A stretch of DNA of 64,000 nt from an uncultured Methylomonas sp. (GCA_936941155.1 CAKZJE010000018.1:27809-91808); one strand, 5' to 3'. Counted from the first letter of the stretch, positions 17,791-28,328 are shown. Translations and numbers: made by a program. Notes: a model not told the origin generated them from the sequence alone.

Positions 17791-17821
17791 ATGGAGTACA
17801 AAACAAAATTTTGTACTCCAT
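17791..17821. repeat. 13-bp perfect hairpin after the corB-like gene
   Basis: ATGGAGTACAAAA (17791-17803) and TTTTGTACTCCAT (17809-17821) are exact complements. The hairpin ends 10 bp beyond the stop of the corB-like gene and belongs with the GGAGT-type hairpins at 2270 and 4005. Confidence 0.7.
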
Positions 17822-17831
17822 GCGCGGGGAT

Positions 17832-19082
17832 TTATAGCGGCGGATAAAATTTCACCAATTGAATGGTTTTTCTGTCTGCTTGCAGCACTTCTATGACATA
17901 GCCATTGAGTTTCAGACTTGTGCCTGGTTTTGGAATTGTTTCCATAAATTCAATAATCAAACCATTCAAAGTTTTAGGGCCACCGGTAGGTAAATCCCAA
18001 TGCGTCACGCGATTTAAGTCGCGCACTGTGATGCTTGCATCCACTAAATAACTGCCATCCAGTTGTTTTTTAACGTCTATTTCTTCATTAATTAATTCGC
18101 CCACAATTTCTTGCAACAAATCATCTAAAGTCACTAAACCCTGCACATCGCCATATTCATCCACCACTAAACCGATGCGTAATCTTTCAGTTTTAAAACT
18201 CTGCATTTGTTCATGCAACGAAGTGCTAGAGGGAATAAAAAAGGGTTTAAGCAGATGCTCGGTGATTTTTTGTTTGTCAAAATCAGCGTGACTAATTTGC
18301 GATAACACAATCCGCAAATGCAAAAAACCTATCACGCGGTCGATGCTTTTTTTATACACTGGCAAGCGCGTGTGCGGGCTGTGCTGAATTTGTGCAATGA
18401 TGCTTTCAATCGGGTCTTCCAAATCAATGCCGACGATTTCATTGCGTGGTGTCATTACATGCTCAACGGTAGCAGATTCCAAATCTAAAATCCCCATCAA
18501 CATTTTTTGATAACGTTGTGGAATCAGGCGATCTGCATCCAGCAACACACTGCGTAATTCGTCTTTATTTAACGAGTGATGATGACCTTGATGCGCAATG
18601 CGGATGCCAACTAATCTTAATAAGATGTTTGAACAAACATTCACAACCCAAACGATGGGATAAACTAATCGCAATAATACCGTGTGCACCCAAGCCGAGG
18701 GAAAGCCAATCGTCTCAGGTTTAAGGGCGGCGAGTGTTTTTGGGGTAACTTCTGAAAAAATCAGCATCACTAAAGTGAGCATTGCAGCAGCGGCGGGAAT
18801 GGCTTCCTCACCTGATAAGCGAATTGCAATCACTGTGGCAAGCGAGGAAGCGAGAGTATTTGCAAAACAGTTGCCTAATAAAATTAGGCTGATTAAGCGA
18901 TCTGGGCGTTGCAAAAGTTTAGAAGCTTTAATTGCACCGCTATGTTTTTGTTTGACTAAGTGTTGTAACCGATAGCGATTCAGGCTCATTAAGGCAGTTT
19001 CTGAGCCTGCAAAGAAACCAGAAATAATCAAAAACAGGACAAGCACGGCCAGTAAAATACTAAGGGGAATATCGGCGTTCAA
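17832..19082 (-). CDS. CNNM/CorB-type transporter with DUF21, CBS and CorC domains
   Basis: The 416-residue protein follows the CorB/YfjD layout: a DUF21 membrane domain of about four helices (residues 1-180; FFAGSETALMSLNRYRLQHL, EVTPKTLA), a tandem CBS pair (about 195-325; VMTPRNEIVGID, LVVDEYGDVQGLVTLDD) and a C-terminal CorC_HlyC domain (about 335-416; YLVDASITVRDLN). Family members are linked to Mg2+/Co2+ efflux or resistance at the inner membrane. ATG 19082 is in good family register. Confidence 0.92.
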   Translation of the reverse strand: MNADIPLSILLAVLVLFLIISGFFAGSETALMSLNRYRLQHLVKQKHSGAIKASKLLQRPDRLISLILLGNCFANTLASSLATVIAIRLSGEEAIPAAAAMLTLVMLIFSEVTPKTLAALKPETIGFPSAWVHTVLLRLVYPIVWVVNVCSNILLRLVGIRIAHQGHHHSLNKDELRSVLLDADRLIPQRYQKMLMGILDLESATVEHVMTPRNEIVGIDLEDPIESIIAQIQHSPHTRLPVYKKSIDRVIGFLHLRIVLSQISHADFDKQKITEHLLKPFFIPSSTSLHEQMQSFKTERLRIGLVVDEYGDVQGLVTLDDLLQEIVGELINEEIDVKKQLDGSYLVDASITVRDLNRVTHWDLPTGGPKTLNGLIIEFMETIPKPGTSLKLNGYVIEVLQADRKTIQLVKFYPPL

Positions 19083-19198
19083 AGAAGTCTCTAAGGCAAT
19101 TAAAAACCTACATACTCGCTAGGTCAGCGTTCTTTGTCAAGGGGGGAGCGATAACAAAATTTAAAGCTTTTCGCACCTGTCTTAACAGCATCTGTTGA

Positions 19199-19684
19199 TT
19201 AATCAAAGAGTTGATAGGATTGCTGCATGATGACTAACGTAAGTGCTGTGACAGCATTCACCGCTTGCAGTGCTTTGAGTGTTTTTTCTTTATCATCTCC
19301 CATCTCTGTCATGATGATTTTAATCAAACCATTATTAATTAAACTCATTGCACCCGTCATAAAATCGAGTGGCAGCTGAATTTCAACGTGCATATCGCCT
19401 ACTCGCTCCATGCGCTTGGCAAACTCCGCGTCAATAGAGAGGGTAAATAAACTCTTCATCCATGCCAAATGCGTGTCTTTTAAATAATCGAGTTTCTCTT
19501 CGTATTTAACTAAAAACTTGGAAGTCACTGGCGTGGTAATCAGGCGCACATAAAATGCGTCGGTTATTTTCGGCAAATGTGGGATAAGAATCGGCGCGAT
19601 CTCTTTTAAACAAGCTTCGTGTTCAGGGGTTAAGCCAGACAACGATTTTGCGCGGGCAATCAGTTCATCAAAATTTTCTGACAT
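19199..19684 (-). CDS. single-domain protoglobin
   Basis: The 161-residue protein matches the sensor globin/protoglobin fold without an output domain. Typical segments are LPKITDAFYVRLI, THLAWMKSLF and RVGDMHVEIQLPLDFMTGAM; the His in GDMHVEI (about residue 101) is the likely proximal heme ligand. It should bind O2 or other gases in the cytoplasm. It stands alone between the corB-like gene and dedA, so its partner is unknown; with the hemerythrin phosphatase it is a second gas-binding protein in the window. Confidence 0.85.
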   Translation of the reverse strand: MSENFDELIARAKSLSGLTPEHEACLKEIAPILIPHLPKITDAFYVRLITTPVTSKFLVKYEEKLDYLKDTHLAWMKSLFTLSIDAEFAKRMERVGDMHVEIQLPLDFMTGAMSLINNGLIKIIMTEMGDDKEKTLKALQAVNAVTALTLVIMQQSYQLFD

Positions 19685-19816
19685 TTTAGCTTCCTATAGT
19701 ATTTATTGTTATAAGCTGAGTTTTGCGAAGTTAAGTGATTAGCATTACTTTTCTTGATAAATCCAGCTTTTGTTATCGACTTGTAGGGATAAATAAAAAA
19801 CATTACGCGATTTTCG

Positions 19817-20494
19817 TTAGCGATTTTGTTTTCTGCGCTTTTTGCGTTGAAATTGCTTTTTTAAATGCGCAGAAACAGGTTTCGCTTTTTGGGCTTTAGC
19901 ATGGCTAAAATGCCATTTAGCCGCCGCACCTAAAATCACCGCTAACACAACAAAAATAATGCCGTGTTCAACGTGGCGAATAATATGAATGACTTTATCT
20001 GCTAACGCGCCAAAATGATAAACCACCCAAACAATGGTTGGCACACTGATTAACGCTGCCATGCCGTCATAAAAAAAGAACACTCTAAAAGGCAAATGCA
20101 GCGTGCCAGCGGAAAAAAATGTCGGTGCGCGTAAGCCCGGCATAAAGCGAGCCGCAAAAATCACTTTGTTGCCTTTTTCGTGTAGTTTTTCTTTTACAAT
20201 CGCAAGGCGTTGCGGTGGTAAAAACTTATGAAAAAAAGCTTTATCAGTGAGTGCTGTGCCGTATTTTCTGCCTAAAAAGAAAATAGTGCTGTCACCTATT
20301 AATACACCCGCCATACACACCGCTATGGCAACCCAAACATTAACATAGCCAGTGTAGGCCAACATGCCCGCCACAAACAGGGTAATATCTTCTGGAATAG
20401 GTACGCCTAAACCACACGCCAACAAAACTCCAAATAGCAAGAAATAAGGGGTAAGCCCTCCAAAACTGGACATAAAACTTAACATTTCCTGCAT
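19817..20494 (-). CDS. DedA family membrane protein
   Basis: The 225-residue protein has the DedA/SNARE-associated layout: several membrane helices, the early GVPIPEDITLFVAG, a GRKYG loop and ARFMPGLRAPTFFSAG. DedA proteins are inner-membrane proteins tied to undecaprenyl-phosphate or phospholipid recycling. The start at 20494 is preferred since AAGGAA lies about 8 bases upstream; an ATG 45 bases earlier has no such site. The C-terminus is strongly basic (KKQFQRKKRRKQNR). Confidence 0.92.
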   Translation of the reverse strand: MQEMLSFMSSFGGLTPYFLLFGVLLACGLGVPIPEDITLFVAGMLAYTGYVNVWVAIAVCMAGVLIGDSTIFFLGRKYGTALTDKAFFHKFLPPQRLAIVKEKLHEKGNKVIFAARFMPGLRAPTFFSAGTLHLPFRVFFFYDGMAALISVPTIVWVVYHFGALADKVIHIIRHVEHGIIFVVLAVILGAAAKWHFSHAKAQKAKPVSAHLKKQFQRKKRRKQNR

Positions 20495-20631
20495 GGGTGA
20501 ATTCCTTTTTGATGGATAAAATATCGGTGAATATTGCAAATGAGAGCAGCTATTATAGGTAGCTGCTCTGCATTTGGAAAGATAAGAACAGTGGATGTGA
20601 CTTTGATAGGCTTAAAAAAAACACTGCGATT

Positions 20632-21486
20632 TTAATACATTTGCCCAGCTTTAAAGCTGTCCGTGACTGGGTCGTTTTGTGTTTTTGGGTCTGCTTCAAC
20701 GGGTTCTTCACTAGGTTCTTCAATGCTAGTCGCTGTTTCGTTTTCTGTAGTGCCATCAACAACCTCTGCTTGATTAGTTGTTTCCTCAACCTCATTAACA
20801 AGATCAACAGGCTCATCACTTTCAACAACAGGCTGTTCTTCCGTGACTGGCTTTGTTTTTGTTAAAGCAATTTGAGGCTCAATCACTTTTAACGATTCTA
20901 CAAACTCAATAAACCATGCTTTGTTGGCAACATTCAGCAAATCTGGGTCTGCAATAATGTCATCAATATTCGGTAAACTGCCGTGCTCTTTGGCATTTTT
21001 CAAGGCTTCCAAACACGCAGTTTCGTCATGGCATAAGCTGTGCAAACATGCCAAATTATAAGAGGCTGTACCTTTTTGAATTTTATTCGCTTTTTCAAAA
21101 GAGCGTTTTGCAGAAACATATAAACTATCCTCTGCACTGGCTTGTTTTAATCGCGCCAAATCCATCAAAGCCACACCACCATCAATTGCTGCGCCCAAAT
21201 AATCAGGGTCAATAGTCAGGCAAAATGAAAACTTAGTAAACGCATCTTGATACAAGGCAACCGCGCTGTCATCGGTTTTAGTTTTTGCTTGATGCAGCAA
21301 AGCAAAACCCCAATTGTATAAGGCTTCTGCTATCATTAACTCTTTATAAATTGCAGCCTCAAAGCCTTGATAAGCACTTTTAAACAACGCATCGGCTTTA
21401 TCGCCTTCAGCTTCGCGTGCGGCGGCAACTTGATTAATGGCGGTTTTTAAAGCTGCTTTTTTCTTAATGCCGTCAAATAGTGACAT
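20632..21486 (-). CDS. TPR-containing protein with acidic C-terminal tail
   Basis: The first 200 of 284 residues form TPR-like helical repeats (EALYNWGFALLHQAKTK, FTKFSFCLTIDPDYLGAAID, GTASYNLACLHSL) ending in a TPR end-of-group motif (LLNVANKAWFIEFVESL). Residues about 205-275 are low complexity and rich in Glu, Val and Thr. Such proteins are scaffolds; the partner is unknown. It has no signal peptide and is monocistronic. Confidence 0.75.
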   Translation of the reverse strand: MSLFDGIKKKAALKTAINQVAAAREAEGDKADALFKSAYQGFEAAIYKELMIAEALYNWGFALLHQAKTKTDDSAVALYQDAFTKFSFCLTIDPDYLGAAIDGGVALMDLARLKQASAEDSLYVSAKRSFEKANKIQKGTASYNLACLHSLCHDETACLEALKNAKEHGSLPNIDDIIADPDLLNVANKAWFIEFVESLKVIEPQIALTKTKPVTEEQPVVESDEPVDLVNEVEETTNQAEVVDGTTENETATSIEEPSEEPVEADPKTQNDPVTDSFKAGQMY

Positions 21487-21584
21487 GGTAACTCCTAAGG
21501 TTTGTAAAAAATTTAAGTTGTTGTTATAGAATAGCAGCTCAACTTTTCATTCGTAAATAAATAGCTTAAAAAACACAAGAGACT

Positions 21585-21884
21585 ATGAGCACTCAAGCAG
21601 AACTAGACCTAATGCGCGAAAAAGTAAACCTAGAAACGTCTCAAATTCACTGGCATGAGCTACAACGTTTTTTTGCCAAAGGTGAGGCGGTTGCGGTTTC
21701 TTCTGATTTGGATTTGGTGGAAGTTGCGTATCAGTTTTCAATGGATAACAAACAGCAAGTGGCGCAGTGGTTGAGTGAAAATAAAATAGGAAAAGTCAGC
21801 GACGACCAAGCTAAAACATGGTTGGCGAATAATACGATGGTGTGGGCGGTGGTTGTGAAACCTTGGTTATTAGTGCAAGCGTAA
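21585..21884 (+). CDS. DUF2288 family protein
   Basis: This 99-residue protein carries the DUF2288 pattern: KVNLETSQIHWHELQRFFAKG, LDLVEVAYQFSMD and WAVVVKPWLLVQ. The family is small, cytoplasmic and of unknown function. The gene is transcribed divergently from the TPR gene. Confidence 0.85.
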   Translation: MSTQAELDLMREKVNLETSQIHWHELQRFFAKGEAVAVSSDLDLVEVAYQFSMDNKQQVAQWLSENKIGKVSDDQAKTWLANNTMVWAVVVKPWLLVQA

Positions 21885-21929
21885 AAAATACCGCGATCTG
21901 AATTTAACTCAATACTTAAACATTGCAAA

Positions 21930-22739
21930 ATGAACTCTATTCTGAATGAACATCCACGCTTACAACTAGAATTTATTGTGACAAAATTTGGTCATGGGAT
22001 TTTTGAGGATGAGAATCTGTTGGAGGCGATGTTATGGGACTTATGCCCTGAACATCAGCGCGAAGTACGCTTGTTAGTGATAGCTATCAAAGAAAATATT
22101 GCAGAAGATTTGCTTAATCCACGCATTGAGGTTTCTTTAGAGCTAAGAATTGAACGCTTATCGCAGCGGCTTTATGACAGCTGGGGAGTGACTAAAGAGT
22201 TTGCAGAATGGGCGGTGGAGTCAGTGGCATTAGCATTAAACATCATGCAGGCTAATGGTAAAGAAACCACTGCATTACCCGGTGACATCAAACAAATCGG
22301 GAAGTTCATGGTGCAAAATGGCATTGCCACAGATACTGAAACAGGACTGACTTGGTTGCGTTTTAGTTATGGAGAGGCTTGGAAAGATAACGAAGTGATT
22401 GGTGAGGTGCGAAAAGCCAATTGGAAAGTGGTTTCTAATGTGATTAAAAGTTTTAATCAACAAGGCGGTTATGCAGGTTTTACGGATTGGCGATTGCCAG
22501 CTGTCGATGAGTTGAAATCCTTAATTGATAGAGTCAAAGGTAAAGAAGGTCACTGCATTGATGTAGAGGTTTTTCCGAGTCATTTTTTTGGGTTTTGGTG
22601 TTTTTATTCAGGCATGGGCGCGGCAGAAGACCCTTGGGTTGTCAACTTTTCCAATGGCACGGACAATTACAGTGGAGAATATAACGGCTATGCGATTCGA
22701 CTGGTGCGTGGCAGGCAACAAGTGCTGCGTTCTGTTTAG
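21930..22739 (+). CDS. DUF1566 (Lcl-like) domain protein
   Basis: Of 269 residues, the first 110 form a helical domain (DLCPEHQREVRLLVIAIKE, WAVESVALALNIM) that also occurs in front of other effector domains. Residues about 130-262 are a DUF1566 domain (DTETGLTWLRFSYGEAW, GFTDWRLPAVDELKSLID, WVVNFSNG, YAIRLVRG). The function is unknown; related C-lectin-like domains bind ligands or surfaces. No signal peptide is visible. Confidence 0.72.
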   Translation: MNSILNEHPRLQLEFIVTKFGHGIFEDENLLEAMLWDLCPEHQREVRLLVIAIKENIAEDLLNPRIEVSLELRIERLSQRLYDSWGVTKEFAEWAVESVALALNIMQANGKETTALPGDIKQIGKFMVQNGIATDTETGLTWLRFSYGEAWKDNEVIGEVRKANWKVVSNVIKSFNQQGGYAGFTDWRLPAVDELKSLIDRVKGKEGHCIDVEVFPSHFFGFWCFYSGMGAAEDPWVVNFSNGTDNYSGEYNGYAIRLVRGRQQVLRSV

Positions 22740-22772
22740 AATATGGTTAAAAACAACATTCCGAACTACGAG

Positions 22773-22806
22773 AAAACCTTCCATGTTTCTAAAACCTTGA
22801 AGGTTT
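22773..22806. repeat. degenerate ACCT..AGGT palindrome, copy 3
   Basis: AAACCTTCCATGTTT and AAAACCTTGAAGGTTT form an imperfect dyad of the same type as 7445-7477, in the gap after the DUF1566 gene. This 304-bp gap (22740-23043) also holds a terminator, an 18-bp palindrome and a REP-like repeat. Confidence 0.45.
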
Positions 22807-22818
22807 GGGTGATAAAAC

Positions 22819-22852
22819 AACCGCCTTTGGGAAACTTAACGGCGGTTTTTTT
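22819..22852 (+). terminator. intrinsic terminator of the DUF1566 gene
   Basis: AACCGCC and GGCGGTT form a 7-bp stem around a 15-base loop, followed by a run of T. It stands about 80 bp past the stop codon. Confidence 0.8.
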
Positions 22853-22877
22853 ATGCCTTATTTGTGTGAAATTTTTC

Positions 22878-22895
22878 AAGACGACCAGTCGTCTT
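22878..22895. repeat. dispersed 18-bp palindrome, copy 3
   Basis: Perfect AAGACGACCAGTCGTCTT. The dyad extends outward through AATTTTT on the left and AAAAATTTTT on the right, giving nearly 40 bases of symmetry. Confidence 0.87.
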
Positions 22896-22963
22896 AAAAA
22901 TTTTTGTGGCAATTGATTTTGTCAGATGGTGGTTAAAAATAATTCCCGATTTTTGAAGATTGA

Positions 22964-23010
22964 TGTAGGTGCGAATTTATTCGCACTGTGCGGATAAATC
23001 CGCACCTACA
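22964..23010. repeat. REP-like inverted repeat (GTAGGTGCG type)
   Basis: TGTAGGTGCG at 22964-22973 is complementary to CGCACCTACA at 23001-23010, and the interior holds nested CGCAC/GTGCG arms. This GTAGGTGCG...CGCACCTAC form is the usual look of REP-type elements. It lies between the terminator and the 3' end of the histidine kinase gene. Confidence 0.7.
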
Positions 23011-23043
23011 CCTGAAATTTATTAGGCTTGATAGCCACTTAAT

Positions 23044-24753
23044 CTAGCCTAACGTAAACGCATTATTGATGATGCTCAATAAGGTTTGAAAATTAAACGG
23101 CTTAGCAACGTAATCGTAAAATCCAGATTGCAACGCTTTGTTAACATCTTGTGGCATTGCATAAGCACTGATGGCGATGACTGGAATATCTTTAGTCTGC
23201 GGGTTTTCTTGCAACTGATTAAAAACCTCAAAACCATCCATATCTGGCAATTGAATATCCAATAAAATCACATCCGGCAAATGTTTTTTTGCCAATTCCA
23301 AACCCTCTAATGGATGAAAGGCTTTGAAAAATTCAATATTTTCCTGACCTGCAAAAAACACCTCCATTAAACTCATATTAACTTCATTGTCTTCAATATA
23401 AAGCACGCGATTACACTTGGCTTTTACGTTAGCCTCTTTACGCGGAGTGGCAATTAATTGATTGCTTTGCTCATGGCTGAGCGGCAATTCTATCCAAAAA
23501 TTACTGCCTTCACCTTGCAAACTCTCCACACCAATTTCACCATTCATGGCTTCTATCAATCGTTTACAAATCACTAAACCAATCCCTGTACCTTCGATAT
23601 TGGAAGTTTCTGCACCTAAACGTTCAAAAGGCTGAAATAAACGCTGCTGTTGTTCTTGACTTAAACCGATGCCGGTATCTTTAACGCAAATTCGGCAACG
23701 TTGATGGCTAACAACACAATACACATCAATAGAGCCGCCTTTGTGATTATATTTAATCGCGTTGGATAACAAATTCAGCAAAATTTCTTTCAAACGCACC
23801 GAATCCGCAAGCAGCATTAAGGCATGATGCACTTCTTGATAATGAATGGAGACTCCGCGCTGCGCTGCCACAGGTTCAATCAAGCCAATGGATTGGCGCA
23901 ATAAACTATGCACACTCACGTTATCACTGGCAATTTCAATGCGTCCGGCTTCGATTTTGGCAAAATTTAATACATCGTTAATTAATTCCAACAAATGCTG
24001 ACCGGCATCCAGAATATTTTGAATATACTCGCACTGTTCAGAATCTAAGGGCACGGTTTGATACAAGTCCAAAATTTGCGCAAATCCTATAATCGCATTG
24101 AGCGGCGTGCGTAAATTGTGACTCATTTGCGATAAAAACATCGACTTTGCCTGATTCGCTCGCTCGGCTTCTTCTTTGGCTTCTAATAACAATTTCTGAG
24201 TTTTATTAATTTCACTTACATCGGTGACAGAAATTAATAACACCTCTTGTTCTTGCGTATTCGTTAAGGTTTGCTGAGAAATCCGTCCATCCAGGCGCAC
24301 TTCAATCAATTTTCCTCGCGCTGTCAGCAAACAGGTTTCAATCTCTTTGTTGATAGGTTGATGATAAAAACTACGATAACGCACTAAAAAAGCATTTTTT
24401 TCCGCTTCAGGCATAAATTGCGTAATACTTTTTCCTTGCATTTGTTCCAAAGGAATCGCCAGCAATTGTGAAAACGTTTGATTTGCTTCAACAATCATTG
24501 CTAGACCGTTTAAAGAGACATAACCTACAGGTGCTTGATGATATAATTGTGAAAGGTGTTGTTGAATTTCATCACTGCGTAACTTAGCGGTACGCAGCTC
24601 TTCGTTTTGGATTTCCAGCTCGATTTGGTGAACACTCAACTCATGGAGCAGCTTATTCATATCCGAATAATTCTGTAAACTGAACTTAGTCGGCGTATCG
24701 TTCTGCGCCAAAATTTGCTCTGCCATTTGTCGTAACTGTTCAAACTGATTCAT
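23044..24753 (-). CDS. hybrid sensor histidine kinase (PAS-HisKA-HATPase-REC)
   Basis: The 569-residue cytoplasmic kinase has an N-terminal helix that matches PAS-linked regions (HQIELEIQNEELRTA), a PAS domain (about 65-185), a dimerisation domain with the phospho-His in SQMSHNLRTPL (about residue 212), an ATPase domain (NAIKYN, DTGIGLS, GTGIGLVICKRL) and a C-terminal receiver domain (DVILLDIQLPDMDGFE, Asp near 500; VAKPF). Its start is 91 bp from the divergent CheB-CheR-PAS gene, so the two likely share a control region. No DNA-binding regulator is adjacent. Confidence 0.93.
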   Translation of the reverse strand: MNQFEQLRQMAEQILAQNDTPTKFSLQNYSDMNKLLHELSVHQIELEIQNEELRTAKLRSDEIQQHLSQLYHQAPVGYVSLNGLAMIVEANQTFSQLLAIPLEQMQGKSITQFMPEAEKNAFLVRYRSFYHQPINKEIETCLLTARGKLIEVRLDGRISQQTLTNTQEQEVLLISVTDVSEINKTQKLLLEAKEEAERANQAKSMFLSQMSHNLRTPLNAIIGFAQILDLYQTVPLDSEQCEYIQNILDAGQHLLELINDVLNFAKIEAGRIEIASDNVSVHSLLRQSIGLIEPVAAQRGVSIHYQEVHHALMLLADSVRLKEILLNLLSNAIKYNHKGGSIDVYCVVSHQRCRICVKDTGIGLSQEQQQRLFQPFERLGAETSNIEGTGIGLVICKRLIEAMNGEIGVESLQGEGSNFWIELPLSHEQSNQLIATPRKEANVKAKCNRVLYIEDNEVNMSLMEVFFAGQENIEFFKAFHPLEGLELAKKHLPDVILLDIQLPDMDGFEVFNQLQENPQTKDIPVIAISAYAMPQDVNKALQSGFYDYVAKPFNFQTLLSIINNAFTLG

Positions 24754-24844
24754 TGTCTCTTCCTAGTGAGGATTAATCAAACTCGGTTATTATACTCACA
24801 TATAGGATGGCTTTATGAGGGCATCTTTAACCTAAAAAAATATT

Positions 24845-27800
24845 ATGACTGACATTTTTGATACCCATTTGATTGAAACTGACAATCTGCCTAGTTGTTA
24901 TATTGGAATAGGAGCTTCTGCGGGCGGGTTGGAAGCCATAGAATCTTTTTTTGACCAAATGCCTCCTGTGAGTGGCTTTGCGTTTATTGTGGTACAACAT
25001 TTATCACCGCATTTTAAAAGTTTAATGACAGAGTTGCTGTCAAAACGCACACAAATGCCCGTGTATAAAATTGAAGATGGGATGGTGGTGAATGCCAATT
25101 CTATTTATATGATTCCACCGAGCAAATACGTCACGCTGTTTCATGGCAAATTATTGCTCAAAGATCAAGATCGAACTCAAGGGGTTAATCTGCCGATTGA
25201 TGTATTTTTTCAATCCTTGGCGGAAGATCAAGGTGAAAAAGCGATAGCCATTGTATTGTCAGGCACAGGCAGTGACGGCACACGCGGCATTCGAAAAATT
25301 AAAGAAATGGGCGGCATGATTATGGTGCAAACCCAAGAATCAGCCAAATTTGATGGAATGCCACGCAGTGCTTTAAACACGGGGCTGGTGGATTTTGTAT
25401 TATCACCAGAACAGATGCCGCCGCAATTGCTTTCATTTACTAAACATCCTTACGCGCAAAAAGCCACTTTCAACGAAAAACTGATTGCCAGTGATAACAG
25501 CATCACGCGCGTTTTTTCTCTGCTGCGCGAACATCACAAAATTGATTTTACTTATTACAAACCCAGCACTATTTTAAGACGCATTGAGCGGCGCATGACT
25601 GTGAATCAAGTGCATGAGCTGAAAGATTATGTGATTTTTATGGAAAATTATCCTGCTGAAATTACCGCTTTATATCGAGAACTATTAATCGGTGTCACCA
25701 ACTTTTTCCGTGATCCTGAAGCGTTTGCGATTGTAAAAGAAAAAATTCTGCCCGAAATTTTTGAGCGCGTCACAGGCAGAGAAGTGCGGCTATGGACAAC
25801 CGCCTGTTCCACAGGTGAGGAAGCCTATACGCTGGCGATTTTGTGTCTGGAAACGATGGCAGCGTTAGGAAAAACGGTTGAGGTAAAAATTTTTGCCACC
25901 GATGTAGACCGACACGCACTCACTTTAGCAGGCAGTGGGATTTATCCTGAAAGTATTGCCGCTGATTTAGACCCCGAATTGCTAGCAAAATATTTTCAAC
26001 GCAAAGATGACAATTATCATGTTGTCCGCAAATTGCGAGAAATGGTGGTTTTTGCTCAACATAATGTGGTGAAAGATCCGCCGTTTACCAATATTGATTT
26101 TTTAAGTTGCCGAAATTTACTGATTTACTTGCAACCAATTTTGCAAAAAAAAGCATTAGAATTTTTCAATTTTGCGTTGAACTCACAAGGCGTGATGCTG
26201 TTAGGCACTAGCGAAAGTTTAGGTGAGTTGACCGATTTTTTTGACGTGATTGATGCCAAATGGAAACTGTTTCGCTCAAAAGGAAAACGTAGATTAGTGG
26301 GTTTTTCTTTAGACAGTGCCACAACTTATGATGCGATTAGTCAACGCAGTTATGCGCAAACCTTAAGCCGTGTTTCCAATGAAGATGACCGCTTTTTAGA
26401 ACGCTTTTTACAAACCTTTACCGACGATGACAATCAACTTCTGGCGATTGTTGTCACTGAAAAAGGGGAATTGGTTTATACACTTTATGATAAAGAAAAA
26501 TACTTAGTTACGCCGCTAGGTCGCAGCTCTTATGATGTGCACAAAATGATTTTGAAAGACTTAGCGATTCCATTTGCAGCCAGTTTGCAAAAAGTGTTTA
26601 AAAGTCAGAAAGAAATTCGCTACTCCAGCATTTCTTTAAGAAAAGAGCAGGGCTATCAAACCGTGCAAATGCGCATTAAACCGTTGCCTGAAAAAAAGGG
26701 GCAAATTGCTTATGCCGCTGTTTTTATAGAAAAAAATAATCCAAACACAGTTTGCCAAAACGAATCGCATTCTGAACATTACGATGTGAGCAAAGAAACC
26801 GAACAACGTTTGCAAGACTTAGAACAAGAGCTGCAATTTACTAAAGAAAGTTTGCAAGCCACCATTGAAGAGCTGGAAACTTCCAACGAAGAGTTGCAAG
26901 CCACCAATGAAGAGTTGTTGGCAAGTAATGAAGAATTGCAAAGCACCAATGAAGAATTGCAATCTGTGAATGAAGAATTGTTTACCGTTAATTCTGAGCA
27001 TCAACAAAAAATTATCGAATTAACCGTCTTAAATAATGACATTGAAAACCTGCTCAACAGCACGCAAATTGCCACATTGTTTATTGATGAAGACATGGAA
27101 GTGCGCAAATTTACGCCACAAATCAATCAGATTTTTAAAGTTATTGACAGCGATTTAGGTCGACCTTTAACCCACTTAGCGCATTATTTGCTGGATGTAG
27201 ATCCTGTGGCTATCACCCAAAAAGTCATAAGCACCAGCAAAAGTATTGAAAAAGAAATTCACACTGTCGATGGCAAACAATATTTAATGAATGCCGTGCC
27301 TTACCGCGTTTCTGCCACTGCCTATTCAGGTGTGGTGATGACATTTACTGAAATTACTGCAATTAAAGAAACGCAATTTGCTTTGGAATTAAACCAAGAA
27401 CGTTTTAATTTAGCACAACGCGCAGCGGATTTCGGTTTTTGGGATTGGAATATTAACAGTGACAAATTTTATTGCTCAGAGATGGTCGAGCTGTTATTTG
27501 GCTTGAAAAAAGGCAGTTTTAATCAAACCTATTCTGGCTTTTTAAGTAGTGTGCATCCTGAAGACAGTCAACGATTACATGAAGCTATCGTCAATGCCAT
27601 GAGTGGACATAAGCCTTATTATGTAGAACATCGGGTGCTGTGTCCTAATGAAAAAAATATTCGTTGGTTTTCACAAACGGGCAAAGTGTTCTACGATCAA
27701 GACGATAATCCAGTACGGATGCTCGGCGTGGTACAAGATATTACCGATAAAAACCGCGCCATTCAGGACAAAAAACAAGCCATAGAAGAGAAACAGCAAG

Positions 27801-28168
27801 CCGAGCACGATTTATTATTGGCTGATTTTGCGTTTGAAGCGCAACAAGCCATTGCAATAACCGATGTACAAGGCACTATTTTGCGTGTTAATAAAGCGTT
27901 TACTGAGTTGACCGGCTACAGCAAAGAAGAGCTGCGCGGGCAAAATCACAGAATTTTGCAATCAGGGCGACAAGATAAATCGTTTTATTATCAAATGTGG
28001 CAGTTTTTGGGTGAAAATGATTATTGGACTGGCGAACTGTGGAATCGGCACAAAGATGGTTCTTTATATTTGGAACATTTGCATGTGGTTGCAGTCAAAA
28101 ATCAAAAAGCCGATGTGGTTTATTATGTGGGGTATTTTCAACTTTTGCCCGAAAATCTAAACCAATGA
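24845..28168 (+). CDS. CheB-CheR-PAS fusion protein
   Basis: This 1107-residue protein begins with a CheB methylesterase domain (about 15-200; [30 protein letters not shown] supply the Ser, His and Asp), followed by a CheR methyltransferase domain (about 215-490; [16 protein letters not shown]). A long coiled coil with repeated EELQ(A/S)TNEEL (about 640-750) leads to three PAS domains (about 755-870, 870-980, 985-1100). It has no kinase domain, unlike many relatives, so the output must come from the methylation domains or from a partner, plausibly the divergent hybrid kinase. Confidence 0.92.
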   Translation: MTDIFDTHLIETDNLPSCYIGIGASAGGLEAIESFFDQMPPVSGFAFIVVQHLSPHFKSLMTELLSKRTQMPVYKIEDGMVVNANSIYMIPPSKYVTLFHGKLLLKDQDRTQGVNLPIDVFFQSLAEDQGEKAIAIVLSGTGSDGTRGIRKIKEMGGMIMVQTQESAKFDGMPRSALNTGLVDFVLSPEQMPPQLLSFTKHPYAQKATFNEKLIASDNSITRVFSLLREHHKIDFTYYKPSTILRRIERRMTVNQVHELKDYVIFMENYPAEITALYRELLIGVTNFFRDPEAFAIVKEKILPEIFERVTGREVRLWTTACSTGEEAYTLAILCLETMAALGKTVEVKIFATDVDRHALTLAGSGIYPESIAADLDPELLAKYFQRKDDNYHVVRKLREMVVFAQHNVVKDPPFTNIDFLSCRNLLIYLQPILQKKALEFFNFALNSQGVMLLGTSESLGELTDFFDVIDAKWKLFRSKGKRRLVGFSLDSATTYDAISQRSYAQTLSRVSNEDDRFLERFLQTFTDDDNQLLAIVVTEKGELVYTLYDKEKYLVTPLGRSSYDVHKMILKDLAIPFAASLQKVFKSQKEIRYSSISLRKEQGYQTVQMRIKPLPEKKGQIAYAAVFIEKNNPNTVCQNESHSEHYDVSKETEQRLQDLEQELQFTKESLQATIEELETSNEELQATNEELLASNEELQSTNEELQSVNEELFTVNSEHQQKIIELTVLNNDIENLLNSTQIATLFIDEDMEVRKFTPQINQIFKVIDSDLGRPLTHLAHYLLDVDPVAITQKVISTSKSIEKEIHTVDGKQYLMNAVPYRVSATAYSGVVMTFTEITAIKETQFALELNQERFNLAQRAADFGFWDWNINSDKFYCSEMVELLFGLKKGSFNQTYSGFLSSVHPEDSQRLHEAIVNAMSGHKPYYVEHRVLCPNEKNIRWFSQTGKVFYDQDDNPVRMLGVVQDITDKNRAIQDKKQAIEEKQQAEHDLLLADFAFEAQQAIAITDVQGTILRVNKAFTELTGYSKEELRGQNHRILQSGRQDKSFYYQMWQFLGENDYWTGELWNRHKDGSLYLEHLHVVAVKNQKADVVYYVGYFQLLPENLNQ

Positions 28169-28328
28169 TTTGATTGTGAAAATTTTTCATCTCTATACAT
28201 TTTGAAAAATGACGTGTTTTCAAGTAGAGGCTGTTTAGCATCCATTTCATCAATCATATTCTATTAACAATCTGCACTTTTGATAGAATAAACTCTAAAA
28301 ATTTATTTAAAAAACAAACTATTATCCA

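Noticed and set aside
21930..22739. DUF1566 protein together with the reverse transcriptase as a diversity-generating retroelement
   Set aside because: The two genes are 40 kb apart, no template/variable repeat pair was seen, and the reverse transcriptase looks like Drt3a, not a DGR enzyme.
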